Source: Candidatus Iainarchaeum sp. (GTDB lineage Archaea; Iainarchaeota; Iainarchaeia; Iainarchaeales; VGJJ01). Taken from it: a DNA stretch of 34,401 bases. A program made the translations under genes and the position numbers. The stretch spans positions 1 through 34,401 of the forward strand of contig VGJJ01000006.1 of NCBI GenBank assembly GCA_016867455.1, read 5' to 3'. Under the pieces are notes generated by a model. That model was not told where the DNA came from. It did no database searches and saw only the letters and a list, made by a program, of their open reading frames with translations. The first letter of the stretch is position 1, and the number at the start of each line of letters is the position of its first letter. This document shows positions 8,826 through 18,022 of this stretch, piece after piece.

Positions 8826-9659
8826 ATGGGATCTTCTTCGCCGCGCAGGAAATTGGTTTTTCCATTTCGTATTAGTACGAATAAGCGTGGTCATCGTCAA
8901 AAGGGAACTTTTGCTTTTTTGCCGCGTGATGTGGCTGTTTCTCCTGAGTTATTGCAGCGTCTTTCCCGTGAAAATAGTTCACGTCGTTTTGGCTTGCGTG
9001 TTTCAGGCAAGGCCGCTTCAGCCGTTGCGCGTGAGCGACAGCGATTGGCCGAACAATCTGATTTTTTCATTAAACCCGTGAATGCGCGCATACGTTCTAT
9101 TCGAGAGCGTTTAACACGAGCAAATATTTTAGTCGAAAAACCTATTGAGGATTTGAAAAATAATACTGAACTTTTTCGTAGAGGAAATTACAAAGAAGTA
9201 GTGGTGCCTGATTCTCGTGGCCCGCATGACTACGTTTTTCAAGTGAAGAATCCCGAAAAGTTTGCTCAACGCATGCGTGAGTTAGTAACAAGAATTCACC
9301 TAGTGGGAGTGGCACATAATCATCTGCATATGCGTAATGTTCTGGTTACTCCGGCAGGGAAACTTCAGTTGATTGATTTGTCCAAGGCCCGTCTTTTTCA
9401 ACGGCCTGCCAAGAATAAATTAGATTTTTTGAGGCGCTATGGAAATGATTTGTATCAGGTGGCGCTTGCCCTATTCATGCTTCGTGCATCGAGCAGAGGC
9501 AGTACGTACACACTTGAGCGGGAAAAGGCGTATTCTCTTTTTGTTCATGAGTTGGAAACCCTTGTTCGTATGCACCAAAAGGCAGGTATTCCAACGTTCG
9601 GGGTTGCCCCCAATGACCTGATTAACATTCATTATTCCGGGGGGCGATTCGTTTCCTAA
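8826..9659 (+). CDS. Protein kinase-like (RIO/LPS-kinase-like) protein with altered catalytic loop
   Basis: VAHNHLHMRNVLVTPAGKLQLIDLSKARLF aligns by eye with HxDLHxxNVLV...IDxxxA of kinase-like folds; the catalytic Asp position is His. Confidence 0.6.
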   Translation: MGSSSPRRKLVFPFRISTNKRGHRQKGTFAFLPRDVAVSPELLQRLSRENSSRRFGLRVSGKAASAVARERQRLAEQSDFFIKPVNARIRSIRERLTRANILVEKPIEDLKNNTELFRRGNYKEVVVPDSRGPHDYVFQVKNPEKFAQRMRELVTRIHLVGVAHNHLHMRNVLVTPAGKLQLIDLSKARLFQRPAKNKLDFLRRYGNDLYQVALALFMLRASSRGSTYTLEREKAYSLFVHELETLVRMHQKAGIPTFGVAPNDLINIHYSGGRFVS

Positions 9660-9710
9660 TCCGCCTTTATAGGCCTTTTTAGCCTTGTTGAGCGTCAATT
9701 TGGGCTTCTT

Positions 9711-9718
9711 TTTATAAA
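9711..9718 (+). promoter_or_regulatory. TATA-like element of beta-CASP nuclease gene
   Basis: tttataaa; implies TSS near 9740 and a leader of about 120 nt. Confidence 0.45.
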
Positions 9719-9777
9719 CTTCCCCGTGTATGAGTTAGTGGAACTTAGCATTTAGTAGTGTTTTTTCGTTCTGTTTT

Positions 9778-9850
9778 GACCCGGTCGGGGTCCGTATTAA
9801 AGGGTGCACGCCTGTGCCCGGAACGTGCGAAAAATCCTCGATGCAGGATT
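9778..9850 (+). promoter_or_regulatory. Triple-hairpin leader upstream of beta-CASP nuclease
   Basis: GACCC-GGTCG-GGGTC (9778-9792), GGGTGCA-CGCC-TGTGCCC (9802-9819, two wobble pairs), AATCCT-CGATGC-AGGATT (9833-9850). Confidence 0.45.
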
Positions 9851-9862
9851 GTGAAAAAAAGT

Positions 9863-11137
9863 ATGAGTAACTATACGTTAACCGTCCATGGGGCGGGTAA
9901 AGAAATTGGTCGTTCAAGTTTTGTCTTGAATGCCGAGAATGAGAACATTTTGATGGACTACGGTGTCAAATTCACGCCGGAAGAAACCGCTTATCCTGTT
10001 CCCATTACTAAAAAATTGGATGCGGCTATTTTGTCGCACGCTCACTTCGACCATTCCGGTTTTGTTCCCCACTTGTATGTGGATAATCCCACGCACTTGT
10101 TTACGACGAAACCCACGCTCGAGTTGAGTAAAATGTTGTGGGCGGATTCACTCAAAATCGCCGCGCAAGAGGGAGAAACTCCCGCGTATTCGAAAGCACA
10201 CATTGCGGCAGCGGAAACGAATGCCGTCGGTATGAATTATCGCAAGCCCGTAGACATTACCAAAAACGCGCGATTAGAATTCTTTGATGCCGGACACATT
10301 TTGGGAAGTGCATTGAGTAAAATTTCCATTAAGAACAAAACCTTCGTGTACACGGGGGATTTTATGCTTCCGCCTATTCGTTTGCACAATGGAGCGGACG
10401 TGAAAAGTATTGGTAAAGTGGATTATTTGATGATGGAATCCACGTATGGTAATCGTATGCATCCGGATCGTGAAAAAGTTATTCATGATTTCATGGCTAA
10501 AATACGTGAAACGCTTGACAGGGGCGGTCACGTGGTCATTGCGGCGTTTGCCATCGGAAGAAGTCAGGAGATTTTGGACATCTTGTTTGAGTACGGTGTC
10601 GATGCCCCTGTTTTCGTGGATGGAATGTCCCGCAAGGCAACGGAGATTTATCACCAATTTCCGCAATATAATTCCAAACCCAAAGTGGTTCAGCGTATGT
10701 TGGAGCAATTGAACTTTGTGGTGCATCCGGGAATACGCAAGCAAACCCTCAAACAACCAAGTGTGATTGTCACGACTGCTGGAATGTTGGAAGGTGGCCC
10801 TGTGATGTTTTACTTGGATAAGTTGCACGCGGATGAGCGTAATAGTTTGCTTCTTACCGGGTATCAAGTCGAAGGAACGAAAGGTCGTGTCTTGTTGGAG
10901 ACGGGTAAGATTGAATTGGAAACCGGATTAGTTGAACCTAAGATGGAGATTCAGCGTTTTGATTTTTCCGCTCATTCGGGAAAGGATCATTTGATTAAAA
11001 CGATTGAGACGCTCTCTCCCGAACATTTAGTGTTGATTCACGGAGACGAAAAAATCTCCGGAACGTTCACCGAAGAGTTGCGCGGCATGGGTTTCCATGT
11101 GAGCAATCCGGGAGTGGGGGATACCGTGAAGTTATAA
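9863..11137 (+). CDS. MBL-fold beta-CASP nuclease (archaeal CPSF/RNase J-like)
   Basis: LSHAHFDHSG, DAGHILGSA, VYTGDFMLPP, ESTYGNR, beta-CASP C-terminal FSAHSG and LVLIHGDE. Confidence 0.92.
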   Translation: MSNYTLTVHGAGKEIGRSSFVLNAENENILMDYGVKFTPEETAYPVPITKKLDAAILSHAHFDHSGFVPHLYVDNPTHLFTTKPTLELSKMLWADSLKIAAQEGETPAYSKAHIAAAETNAVGMNYRKPVDITKNARLEFFDAGHILGSALSKISIKNKTFVYTGDFMLPPIRLHNGADVKSIGKVDYLMMESTYGNRMHPDREKVIHDFMAKIRETLDRGGHVVIAAFAIGRSQEILDILFEYGVDAPVFVDGMSRKATEIYHQFPQYNSKPKVVQRMLEQLNFVVHPGIRKQTLKQPSVIVTTAGMLEGGPVMFYLDKLHADERNSLLLTGYQVEGTKGRVLLETGKIELETGLVEPKMEIQRFDFSAHSGKDHLIKTIETLSPEHLVLIHGDEKISGTFTEELRGMGFHVSNPGVGDTVKL

Positions 11138-11167
11138 TTCGCGGTTCCTTTTCCTTGATGAGTATTT

Positions 11168-11902
11168 ATGCCATCCTCCCGCTATGCGACGAAGCCTCCG
11201 TGTCCTAATTGTGGTGCGGTAGACAAACCTTTCATTGGTTTGTTTTGCCGGGATTGCTATATGAAGGACCATCCTTCCTTGGTCAAAGTTCCTTCTAAAT
11301 TGGAATTAGAAAAGTGCAAGCGCTGTGGAAAGTTACGCGTGAATGGCGTTTGGAGAGAATGGGATGACCTAGTTGTGAATAAGTGGGTTCACGATAAAGT
11401 GAATGCCAAATCCATGAATGATGTTCACACGCAAGTGTATCTGACGCCTCATCCTAAAGAAGAAAAAGAGTTTCGCGTAAAAATTGTTGTGAGTGGAGAA
11501 GTCGAACACTCTCGCGTAGAGTTTGTGTTGCACTCCACTTTATTCATTCGTTCCAATATTTGCAATGACGATATGCTCATTACTTCTGATTATTACGAGG
11601 GCATTGTTCAAATAAGGATGAGTGAAAAGACTCCGGAGAAAATTCGTAAAGTGCAGGATGAGATTGTTTCCACTCTCAATCCGTTGCAAAAGTTGGATTC
11701 TAAAGCCGTGGTAGTGAATTGGGTGGGTCAAGAGTTTGGTATGGATGCGTGGATTGTTTCCAAGAAGGCCGCGAAGGCCGCTGCGGTGGCTATTTCTCGT
11801 TTGCATCACGGAACCATGTCTGTTTCGGGGAAACTAATCGGGTTGGACGTTCACACGAGCAAAACGAAGAATCGTTTAACATTTTTAGTGCGTATTCCGT
11901 GA
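11168..11902 (+). CDS. nmd3: NMD3-like protein
   Basis: CPNCGAVDKPFIGLFCRDCY and CKRCGKLRVNGVW zinc motifs in archaeal NMD3 arrangement. Confidence 0.85.
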   Translation: MPSSRYATKPPCPNCGAVDKPFIGLFCRDCYMKDHPSLVKVPSKLELEKCKRCGKLRVNGVWREWDDLVVNKWVHDKVNAKSMNDVHTQVYLTPHPKEEKEFRVKIVVSGEVEHSRVEFVLHSTLFIRSNICNDDMLITSDYYEGIVQIRMSEKTPEKIRKVQDEIVSTLNPLQKLDSKAVVVNWVGQEFGMDAWIVSKKAAKAAAVAISRLHHGTMSVSGKLIGLDVHTSKTKNRLTFLVRIP

Positions 11903-12697
11903 TTAGCGTGCGTTAATCTTTCGGAGCATTTCTTGCCACGCGGTTTTCATTCGTTCATTGTATTTGAGTTCTATTACTCGTTTTCCCAATAGTGTGGCGA
12001 ATCTCTTGGAAATGCCGAATTTTTTTACGAGTTCTTCAGTCGCTTTTTCAGGGGTGGGGGCGGACATGAGTCTTCGTAAGAATGGTTTTTTTTCATCGAC
12101 CATATTGATAAATTGGTTGACTAACTCTTTATTGGAGACGATTCCTGTTCTTCGAGTGAATGCTGTTGCAGTAATTTCGTGGTTCAGTAATAGTAATGCT
12201 GTTTCGAATTGTTGAATTGTTTTATCTGCATACGCATGTTGGATGATTTCTTCAAAAAGTTTTGGCGGGAGATAATATATGATTCTTTTTTTTCCTCGAA
12301 AGTATTCGACTCGTTTTTCCCATTTCGGATTAATGTGTTCGTGGCGTAATGCCAATTCTCCTTCTTCGTTTGGTTCCACGCCAATGGCGTGGTGGGCTGC
12401 ATTCCAGTCTTCCTGGCTAATATTTATTCCTCGCGTGTGGTGCAGTAGTCTCATGCGTGGCTCTCGCGCATTCCCTCGCAGCAGGATGTTGAGAAAAAAA
12501 ACGTGAGATGGATCATTCTGGTTGGCGAAAATGATGGGGTCATATGGTTTGTTTATTCGTGCGGGAATAGCTGTTTGTGCTGGCCAATTTTTGACTGCTG
12601 GCACTTTCCCTCGTTTCACGGTGGGGAGTAAAAATCGGCGAGCAAACTCGACTGGTGTAGCGTGTTTGCGCAGTGCGGTGAGTGCAGTGCGAGACAT
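11903..12697 (-). CDS. Hypothetical protein (264 aa)
   Basis: Long ORF immediately downstream of the HTH regulator on the same strand; no family recognised. Confidence 0.65.
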   Translation of the reverse strand: MSRTALTALRKHATPVEFARRFLLPTVKRGKVPAVKNWPAQTAIPARINKPYDPIIFANQNDPSHVFFLNILLRGNAREPRMRLLHHTRGINISQEDWNAAHHAIGVEPNEEGELALRHEHINPKWEKRVEYFRGKKRIIYYLPPKLFEEIIQHAYADKTIQQFETALLLLNHEITATAFTRRTGIVSNKELVNQFINMVDEKKPFLRRLMSAPTPEKATEELVKKFGISKRFATLLGKRVIELKYNERMKTAWQEMLRKINAR

Positions 12698-12706
12698 TTA
12701 ATCCAC

Positions 12707-13408
12707 CTATGATTCGTTTCCTTTCAGCGTTGCAATGATTTTTTCCACGCTGGCCATCGTCACAATGAGTGGGATTTTTTCGTTCTCAGCAATTTTTCGT
12801 GCAACGGGGTCTACTTTTTGGCAGCCATGTAACACGACGACACTCGGACGGAGTTCCGTGGCAAATCGTCCTACTTTCACGGCGATTAATGGAGAGCGTC
12901 CGTTTTCTACTTGCGTGAAAATGAGTGCGCGTTCGGGTGTTTTACCATACATTTGCAAGTATTCGTGCACGGGCACGTCGAGAATAACTTTCAATGAGTC
13001 AATGACCGTGTACCCATATAGTGTCAATTCTTTCAATCGTAATGGGTTGGCGATGCATTCTCCTTCTATTTTTTCCATGAATTCTTTTCCATTCATTCCG
13101 GAGTGGAATTCGTGAATGTCAAATACTTTGTCCACGGGCCCTTCTTGTCGTGATAATTGCGTGGCGACTTTTCCTCCCCTGTTTTTGTCCACTTCCATGA
13201 GCGCGTCCACGAGTCGGTTGATGACGGCAATTCCTGGACTTTTTCTCCTTCCCCCTTCGTAATCGGATATGGTTGAAGAGGAAACGTGCAGGTGTTCGGC
13301 GAGCTCGGTTTGAGATATTCCAAAAATCTCTCGCCATTTTTTCATGGAGCCGCCCGGATCCTTGCTGAGGGTTATTTCTCCGGCGATGGTGACTTTTAGT
13401 TGGTCCAT
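12707..13408 (-). CDS. Archaeal XRE-type HTH transcriptional regulator
   Basis: WREIFGISQTELAEHLHVSSSTISDYEGGRRKSPGIAVINRLVDAL plus conserved-looking C-terminal domain; TATA-like tctatataaatc upstream. Confidence 0.88.
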   Translation of the reverse strand: MDQLKVTIAGEITLSKDPGGSMKKWREIFGISQTELAEHLHVSSSTISDYEGGRRKSPGIAVINRLVDALMEVDKNRGGKVATQLSRQEGPVDKVFDIHEFHSGMNGKEFMEKIEGECIANPLRLKELTLYGYTVIDSLKVILDVPVHEYLQMYGKTPERALIFTQVENGRSPLIAVKVGRFATELRPSVVVLHGCQKVDPVARKIAENEKIPLIVTMASVEKIIATLKGNES

Positions 13409-13460
13409 GCTCGAAACATCGGTAAACGTCTATATAAATCTACGGCAAAAAGCGTTATGC

Positions 13461-13844
13461 TCATTTGCTGTTGACGAAAACCTTTCCTTCAGGGGTGCGG
13501 CATCGTTCCGGATAACTCTCCATAATGGAATATCCTGCGTCCACGCAATCGTCAAATGTTCGAATATCATTCACTCCCGGAATGATTTGCACCACGGTTT
13601 GACCATTTGGCCAAACACATTTGGGGGGATATGTTTTGAGCATGGGGTTTCCTTGCGCGATGCATTCGTCATACGGCGTGGAATACGATGTGGTCACATT
13701 CGTGGGGATGAAAAATAATACTCCCAGAATGGCGAGTAGAATAATCGCTCCCACTCCCACTCCTGCGAGTTTGAGGAACGTAATCCCAACCGGCTCCTTC
13801 TCTGCGAGTGGTTTTTCGGGATGTTTTCTGGTTTTGATGGCCAT
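13461..13844 (-). CDS. Single-TM protein with two tandem Cys-pair motifs
   Basis: TM VGVGAIILLAILGVLFFI; repeats ECIAQGNPMLKTYPPKCVWPNGQTV and DCVDAGYSIMESYPERCRTPEGKVFV. Confidence 0.75.
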   Translation of the reverse strand: MAIKTRKHPEKPLAEKEPVGITFLKLAGVGVGAIILLAILGVLFFIPTNVTTSYSTPYDECIAQGNPMLKTYPPKCVWPNGQTVVQIIPGVNDIRTFDDCVDAGYSIMESYPERCRTPEGKVFVNSK

Positions 13845-13934
13845 ACTTGTTGAGCGTTATTTTTCCTTATAATTTGTTTGGTTTCTGCAGGATTTTTCCG
13901 AGATGTTTATATGGGTGAAAAAGAATTTTGATTA

Positions 13935-14333
13935 ATGCCTGCCAAAAAAAATCCCGACATGGATAAAGAATGGAAGAAGAAACTCTCCGCAGAACAATAT
14001 CATGTGTTGCGTGAGAAGGGAACCGAAGCCCCTTTCACAGGGAAATATGTTCACACCAAAGATAAGGGAATGTACACGTGCGCGGCGTGCGGTGCGGAAT
14101 TGTTTTCTTCGGATGCAAAGTTTGATAGTGGAACCGGCTGGCCGAGTTTTGATCGTCCGGAAAATGTGAAAAATATTGAATTGGTGGAAGATAATTCTCA
14201 TTTCATGCGCCGCGTGGAAGTGAATTGCAAAAAGTGCGGTTCGCATTTGGGACACGTGTTTGACGATGGTCCCACGAAAACACGTAAACGATTTTGTATT
14301 AATTCGTGCTCGCTGGAGTTGAAGAAGAAGTGA
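13935..14333 (+). CDS. msrB: Peptide-methionine (R)-S-oxide reductase
   Basis: GTGWPSFDRP, CAACG/CKKCG zinc motifs, GHVFDDGP, RFCINSCSLEL. Confidence 0.96.
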   Translation: MPAKKNPDMDKEWKKKLSAEQYHVLREKGTEAPFTGKYVHTKDKGMYTCAACGAELFSSDAKFDSGTGWPSFDRPENVKNIELVEDNSHFMRRVEVNCKKCGSHLGHVFDDGPTKTRKRFCINSCSLELKKK

Positions 14334-14347
14334 TGAATAGGTATTCA

Positions 14348-15222
14348 TTATTTGCTATTTTGGATCGTTTGTTGCCTGCGCCAGAATTCGGAGTTAGTTT
14401 GCATAAAATCCACCAATTCTTTTCTGGATGGTTCTTCTGGAAGACCATTTATGGTGAAAATCAGCGAGTATTTTTTTGTTCTCAAAACATGCTCCAATTC
14501 TCCTCTCGTCAATCTCTTCAAAAGAGTTTGATCTACTACCGAATAAAAGCGCATGTCTGAATCAGTAACTCTGTACGTTTTTTTTTGGTAACGAGTGGCA
14601 ATACTGAAGTAAACATTTTGTTAGAAACAAAACCGCGCAAAAAATCCAATTCTGTTGGTTTTTTTCCGGTGTTAATCTGTCGCATTACTATTATTTTCCA
14701 TGGGAAAACCTGTGGGGCCATTTTTCGTGTTGAGGTAATTCCTTCTTTTTTTAGTTCTGCAGACAATAATGAGTGGTACGTCCCATATTGGGCTTCAACA
14801 GGCTTTTCTGAATTTTTTATTCTAGAAATAATTTCGACGTGCCTGATTCGATTTTGAGCTGCTAGTTTTTCAAAAAAATTCTGAATATTTTCGACGGTTG
14901 GATCGCGCGATGCCAGCGCGTGTGCCATACCAGTAGTAACTGGGCTATTGTCTCTAATGGCACGCCCTTGATATTCGCCTGATACCACTTTCTTGTTGCG
15001 CTGGTGTGCGTCAAGTAAAAATCTTTTTTGTGATCTTTCAAAACGATCCCGTTCTTTCATTCTTTCAACACTGTGTCTATCCAAAAGATCTCCGACAGAA
15101 TTCTCGATGATTACAGTTCTGCTTCTGCCCAGCGCAGGTCTCTTTGAGTAAATTTCTCCTGCTGGATGAGTCTTGAATATGAAGTGCACATCGCTTCTGC
15201 GCCGCGTTCTTTTCCTGCCCAT
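14348..15222 (-). pseudogene. Hypothetical gene split by apparent frameshift in an A9 run
   Basis: ORFs 14536..15222 and 14348..14554; -1 shift at the T9 run (14578-14586, + strand) gives continuous ...LPLVTKKKTYRVTDSDMRFYSVVDQTLLKRLTRGELEHVLR... Confidence 0.55.
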
Positions 15223-15304
15223 AATGGCATTACTTTAACGCGGTAAATAAGATTATGGGTTATTACAATTAGCGTGCTTTCGATAAGCCTTTTCGGGAGT
15301 TAAC

Positions 15305-16321
15305 CTACCTGGCAGTAGACGCGGGATTCCATTCGTCGAAATCAGAATATTTTTGGCGAATCTTGGCTTTGTGGCGCTCGTTTGATGATCCTATTTTTTC
15401 GAAGAATTTTCGGACATTTTCTTTGGAGGTGACATGAAGGTGCTTTCCATTACCCAATACTTTCGATTCTACTCCTAGTTCAGTGAGGATTTGGTGAAGT
15501 TGCGTGAGGATTGGAATGTTTACCATTGTAATATCCACGCGCATGTAGGGCTCTTTATAGATTGCTCGTTTATCAAAGAAAACACATCCATCTGTATCAA
15601 AGACTCCTCTCACAAACGCGGCTCGGTAATCAATTTTTCCTTCCATTATTTCTTTGGGAACGAGAACTCTGTTCCACTTTTCTCCCGACGGCATGCCAAA
15701 GCGTTGGGTGATAAATTCATGCAATAATTTACAATGGAATGTGACCCACATACTATTGTCTTTTTCTCGTATTGATTGTTTTTCAATATTAAAATGCTTT
15801 TTAGCGATTGGAATTATTTTGGTTTGATAATAATTCCAGTCGTATCTCCTGTCTCCTGCAAAGCCAGTGAAATAGTGTCTATCATATTTATTAGTAAATC
15901 CATCTCCTGCAAATGCGCCTAAAAATTCGCTTATGTCTGTTGTTAGAGGCTGATTGATATCAAATATGTTCGCCGCTCTTTCTTGAACTTTTTGTATTGC
16001 AATATTTCGTGCTTTTACAATGTGGTTAGGGTGCATTTGTTGAGTAGTTATTCCCCCTTTAATGGAGCCCCAATTAGCAGGTTTGTTTGAAGAAATTGCT
16101 GTATATCTTTTTTGGACAGCTAGTGGTAGTTTTTCTAATAAGTCAGAATATAGTGATTCTGGTAATGTTAATTCTTGAATGTAATATTTCCAAAAGTGTC
16201 CGCGGGAAAGTTTCAAATACTGACAAAGCTCGTGTTGTGTTTTGAACTTGCCATACTTTTGTGCATCTTTGAAAAAAGAAATGGAATCATCGCGATTGCC
16301 AATAAGGATGCGATTTTCCAT
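15305..16321 (-). CDS. LAGLIDADG homing endonuclease-like protein (two motifs)
   Basis: ISEFLGAFAGDGFTN and RAAFVRGVFDTDGCVFFD; ATG at 16321, 6 nt from the tRNA-Thr 3' end at 16327. Confidence 0.85.
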   Translation of the reverse strand: MENRILIGNRDDSISFFKDAQKYGKFKTQHELCQYLKLSRGHFWKYYIQELTLPESLYSDLLEKLPLAVQKRYTAISSNKPANWGSIKGGITTQQMHPNHIVKARNIAIQKVQERAANIFDINQPLTTDISEFLGAFAGDGFTNKYDRHYFTGFAGDRRYDWNYYQTKIIPIAKKHFNIEKQSIREKDNSMWVTFHCKLLHEFITQRFGMPSGEKWNRVLVPKEIMEGKIDYRAAFVRGVFDTDGCVFFDKRAIYKEPYMRVDITMVNIPILTQLHQILTELGVESKVLGNGKHLHVTSKENVRKFFEKIGSSNERHKAKIRQKYSDFDEWNPASTAR

Positions 16322-16326
16322 ACATA

Positions 16327-16398
16327 AGCCCGTAGAGGGAATTGAACCCTCAATCTCCAGTTTACGAAACTGGCGCGATACCATTTCGCTATACGGGC
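16327..16398 (-). tRNA. tRNA-Thr (anticodon CGU)
   Basis: Complete cloverleaf: acceptor GCCCGTA/TACGGGC, D-arm GCGA/TCGC, anticodon arm CCAGT-TTCGTAA-ACTGG, T-arm GAGGG-TTCAATT-CCCTC; no encoded CCA. Confidence 0.95.
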
Positions 16399-16516
16399 AG
16401 TATATGCCTGCCCCAACCCAATTTCGCCATAGGTTCCATTGGGTATGGACTATTTCGGCTCGGGAATGCTTTAAAACGGCGCGGTGGGCTCGTTGAGAGG
16501 GTGGGATAAAACCCCT

Positions 16517-18022
16517 TTAATCGGCTAAATCGTTGAATGTTTTTCTTCCCGTGGAGAATTTCCAGAAAATCTCATCGAGTGCTTCGACGGGTACGCGTTT
16601 TTGTTCCATGGTATTTCGTTCACGCAGGGTGACGGTGTTGTCTTTGAGCGTGTCATAATCCACGGTGATTCCGAATGGTACTCCCACTTCGTCTGCTCTC
16701 GCGTATCGTTTTCCAATGCTCCCACTTTCGTCATAGAATGCATTAACACTCATGCGTTGTAATTCTTGGAATAGTTTGTATGCGGCCTCGCTCATGCCGT
16801 CTTTTTTCATTAATGGATATATTCCTACTTTGTAGGGGGCAATGCGTGCGGGGATGTCGAGGAAGATTCGTTCTTCTTTATCATTCGTATCTTTCACGAA
16901 TCCCGCGTTTAACGTTGCAAGGAGCGTGCGGTCCACTCCCATGGATATTTCAAAAATGTGGGGATAGAATCGCTCGGCTTGTCCTTCTTCGCGTACTTGC
17001 AAATCGGCTTTTGATTGTTGGGCGTGTGTTTTGGCGTCGTGGTCCGTGCGATAATTGCACGCGGCGAGTTCTACCCACGCGTCATCTATTTGTACTTCAA
17101 AATCCCACGTTTCTGCGGCATAGAATGCTCGTGCTTCTTTTTCGAGTTCGCGAAAACGCATCGTGTTGAGTGGTATTCCGAGTGTTTCTCCGAATTGCTG
17201 CGTGCGTGCTAAATAATAGGCGACGATTTTTCCGGAAACGATGTTTTGGTCCACGGCTTCTTGGCATGTGATAGCGTGTACTTGTTTGTCGGATAGTAAA
17301 TACACGTTTATTGCATAGTCTTTCACGTCATCCCAGTTTTCGACTTCGTTTATTTTTTGGGGGTTGAAGAATATTTCCACGTCCATTTGTTCGAATTCTC
17401 GTTTGCGTAATAGTCCTTGTCGGGGGGCAATTTCATTGCGGAATGTTTTTCCTACTTGTGCGAGTGGTAATGGTAATTTTACGCGTCCTTGTTTCCATAT
17501 TCGTATGAAGTCTAGGAAAATATTTTGGCAGGATTCGGGTTTCAAGTATCCGGGGTTTCCTTTGCTTGCTCCCACGTCCACGCGCATCATCATGTTGAAC
17601 TTCGTGGTGCGTTCGAATGGTTTTTTGTCTTTGGGGCAGACGAGATTTAATTCGACTACTTTTTGGTCAAAGTATTCTAAACTGGCTCCTTCGGGTATTT
17701 CGTGTCCGACTTTTTCTTCAATGAGTTTGTCCACGCGATAGGGTGTTTTGCACGTTGAACAATACACTAATGGATCGTTGAAGTTTTCTAAGTGTCCGCT
17801 CGCGCGGAAAACACTTTCAGGGAGGACAATGCTTCCATCAATTTCAAGTGCGCCTTCTCGTTCTACTAATAATCGTCTCCACAGTTGTACGACGCGATGT
17901 TTGATTCGTGTTCCTTCGGGACCGTACTCATAAAATCCTGCTAAATTATCCGAGTATATTTCCGCACTTGGAAAGAATAATCCTCTTCGCTGGGCGAGGT
18001 TGATGACTTCTTGCAGGGGCAT
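16517..18022 (-). CDS. glyS: Glycyl-tRNA synthetase (archaeal/eukaryotic type)
   Basis: GLFFPSAEIYSDNLAGFYEYGPEGTRIKHRVVQLWR, GKTFRNEIAPRQGLLRKREFEQMDVEIFF, IAPYKVGIYPL, YARADEVGVPFGITVDYD. Confidence 0.96.
   Translation of the reverse strand: MPLQEVINLAQRRGLFFPSAEIYSDNLAGFYEYGPEGTRIKHRVVQLWRRLLVEREGALEIDGSIVLPESVFRASGHLENFNDPLVYCSTCKTPYRVDKLIEEKVGHEIPEGASLEYFDQKVVELNLVCPKDKKPFERTTKFNMMMRVDVGASKGNPGYLKPESCQNIFLDFIRIWKQGRVKLPLPLAQVGKTFRNEIAPRQGLLRKREFEQMDVEIFFNPQKINEVENWDDVKDYAINVYLLSDKQVHAITCQEAVDQNIVSGKIVAYYLARTQQFGETLGIPLNTMRFRELEKEARAFYAAETWDFEVQIDDAWVELAACNYRTDHDAKTHAQQSKADLQVREEGQAERFYPHIFEISMGVDRTLLATLNAGFVKDTNDKEERIFLDIPARIAPYKVGIYPLMKKDGMSEAAYKLFQELQRMSVNAFYDESGSIGKRYARADEVGVPFGITVDYDTLKDNTVTLRERNTMEQKRVPVEALDEIFWKFSTGRKTFNDLAD

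Noticed and set aside
10274-10867. 197-aa minus-strand ORF inside the beta-CASP gene
   Set aside because: Antisense shadow of a strongly supported nuclease; His/Ile/Arg-rich composition typical of non-coding frame.
16322-16384. N-terminal extension of the LAGLIDADG ORF (MVSRQFRKLEIEGSIPSTGLC)
   Set aside because: It is translated tRNA-Thr sequence; the ATG at 16321 is the sensible start.
16411-16437. 7-bp inverted repeat acccaat...attgggt upstream of tRNA-Thr
   Set aside because: Short stem with a long loop; no positional support as regulator or terminator.
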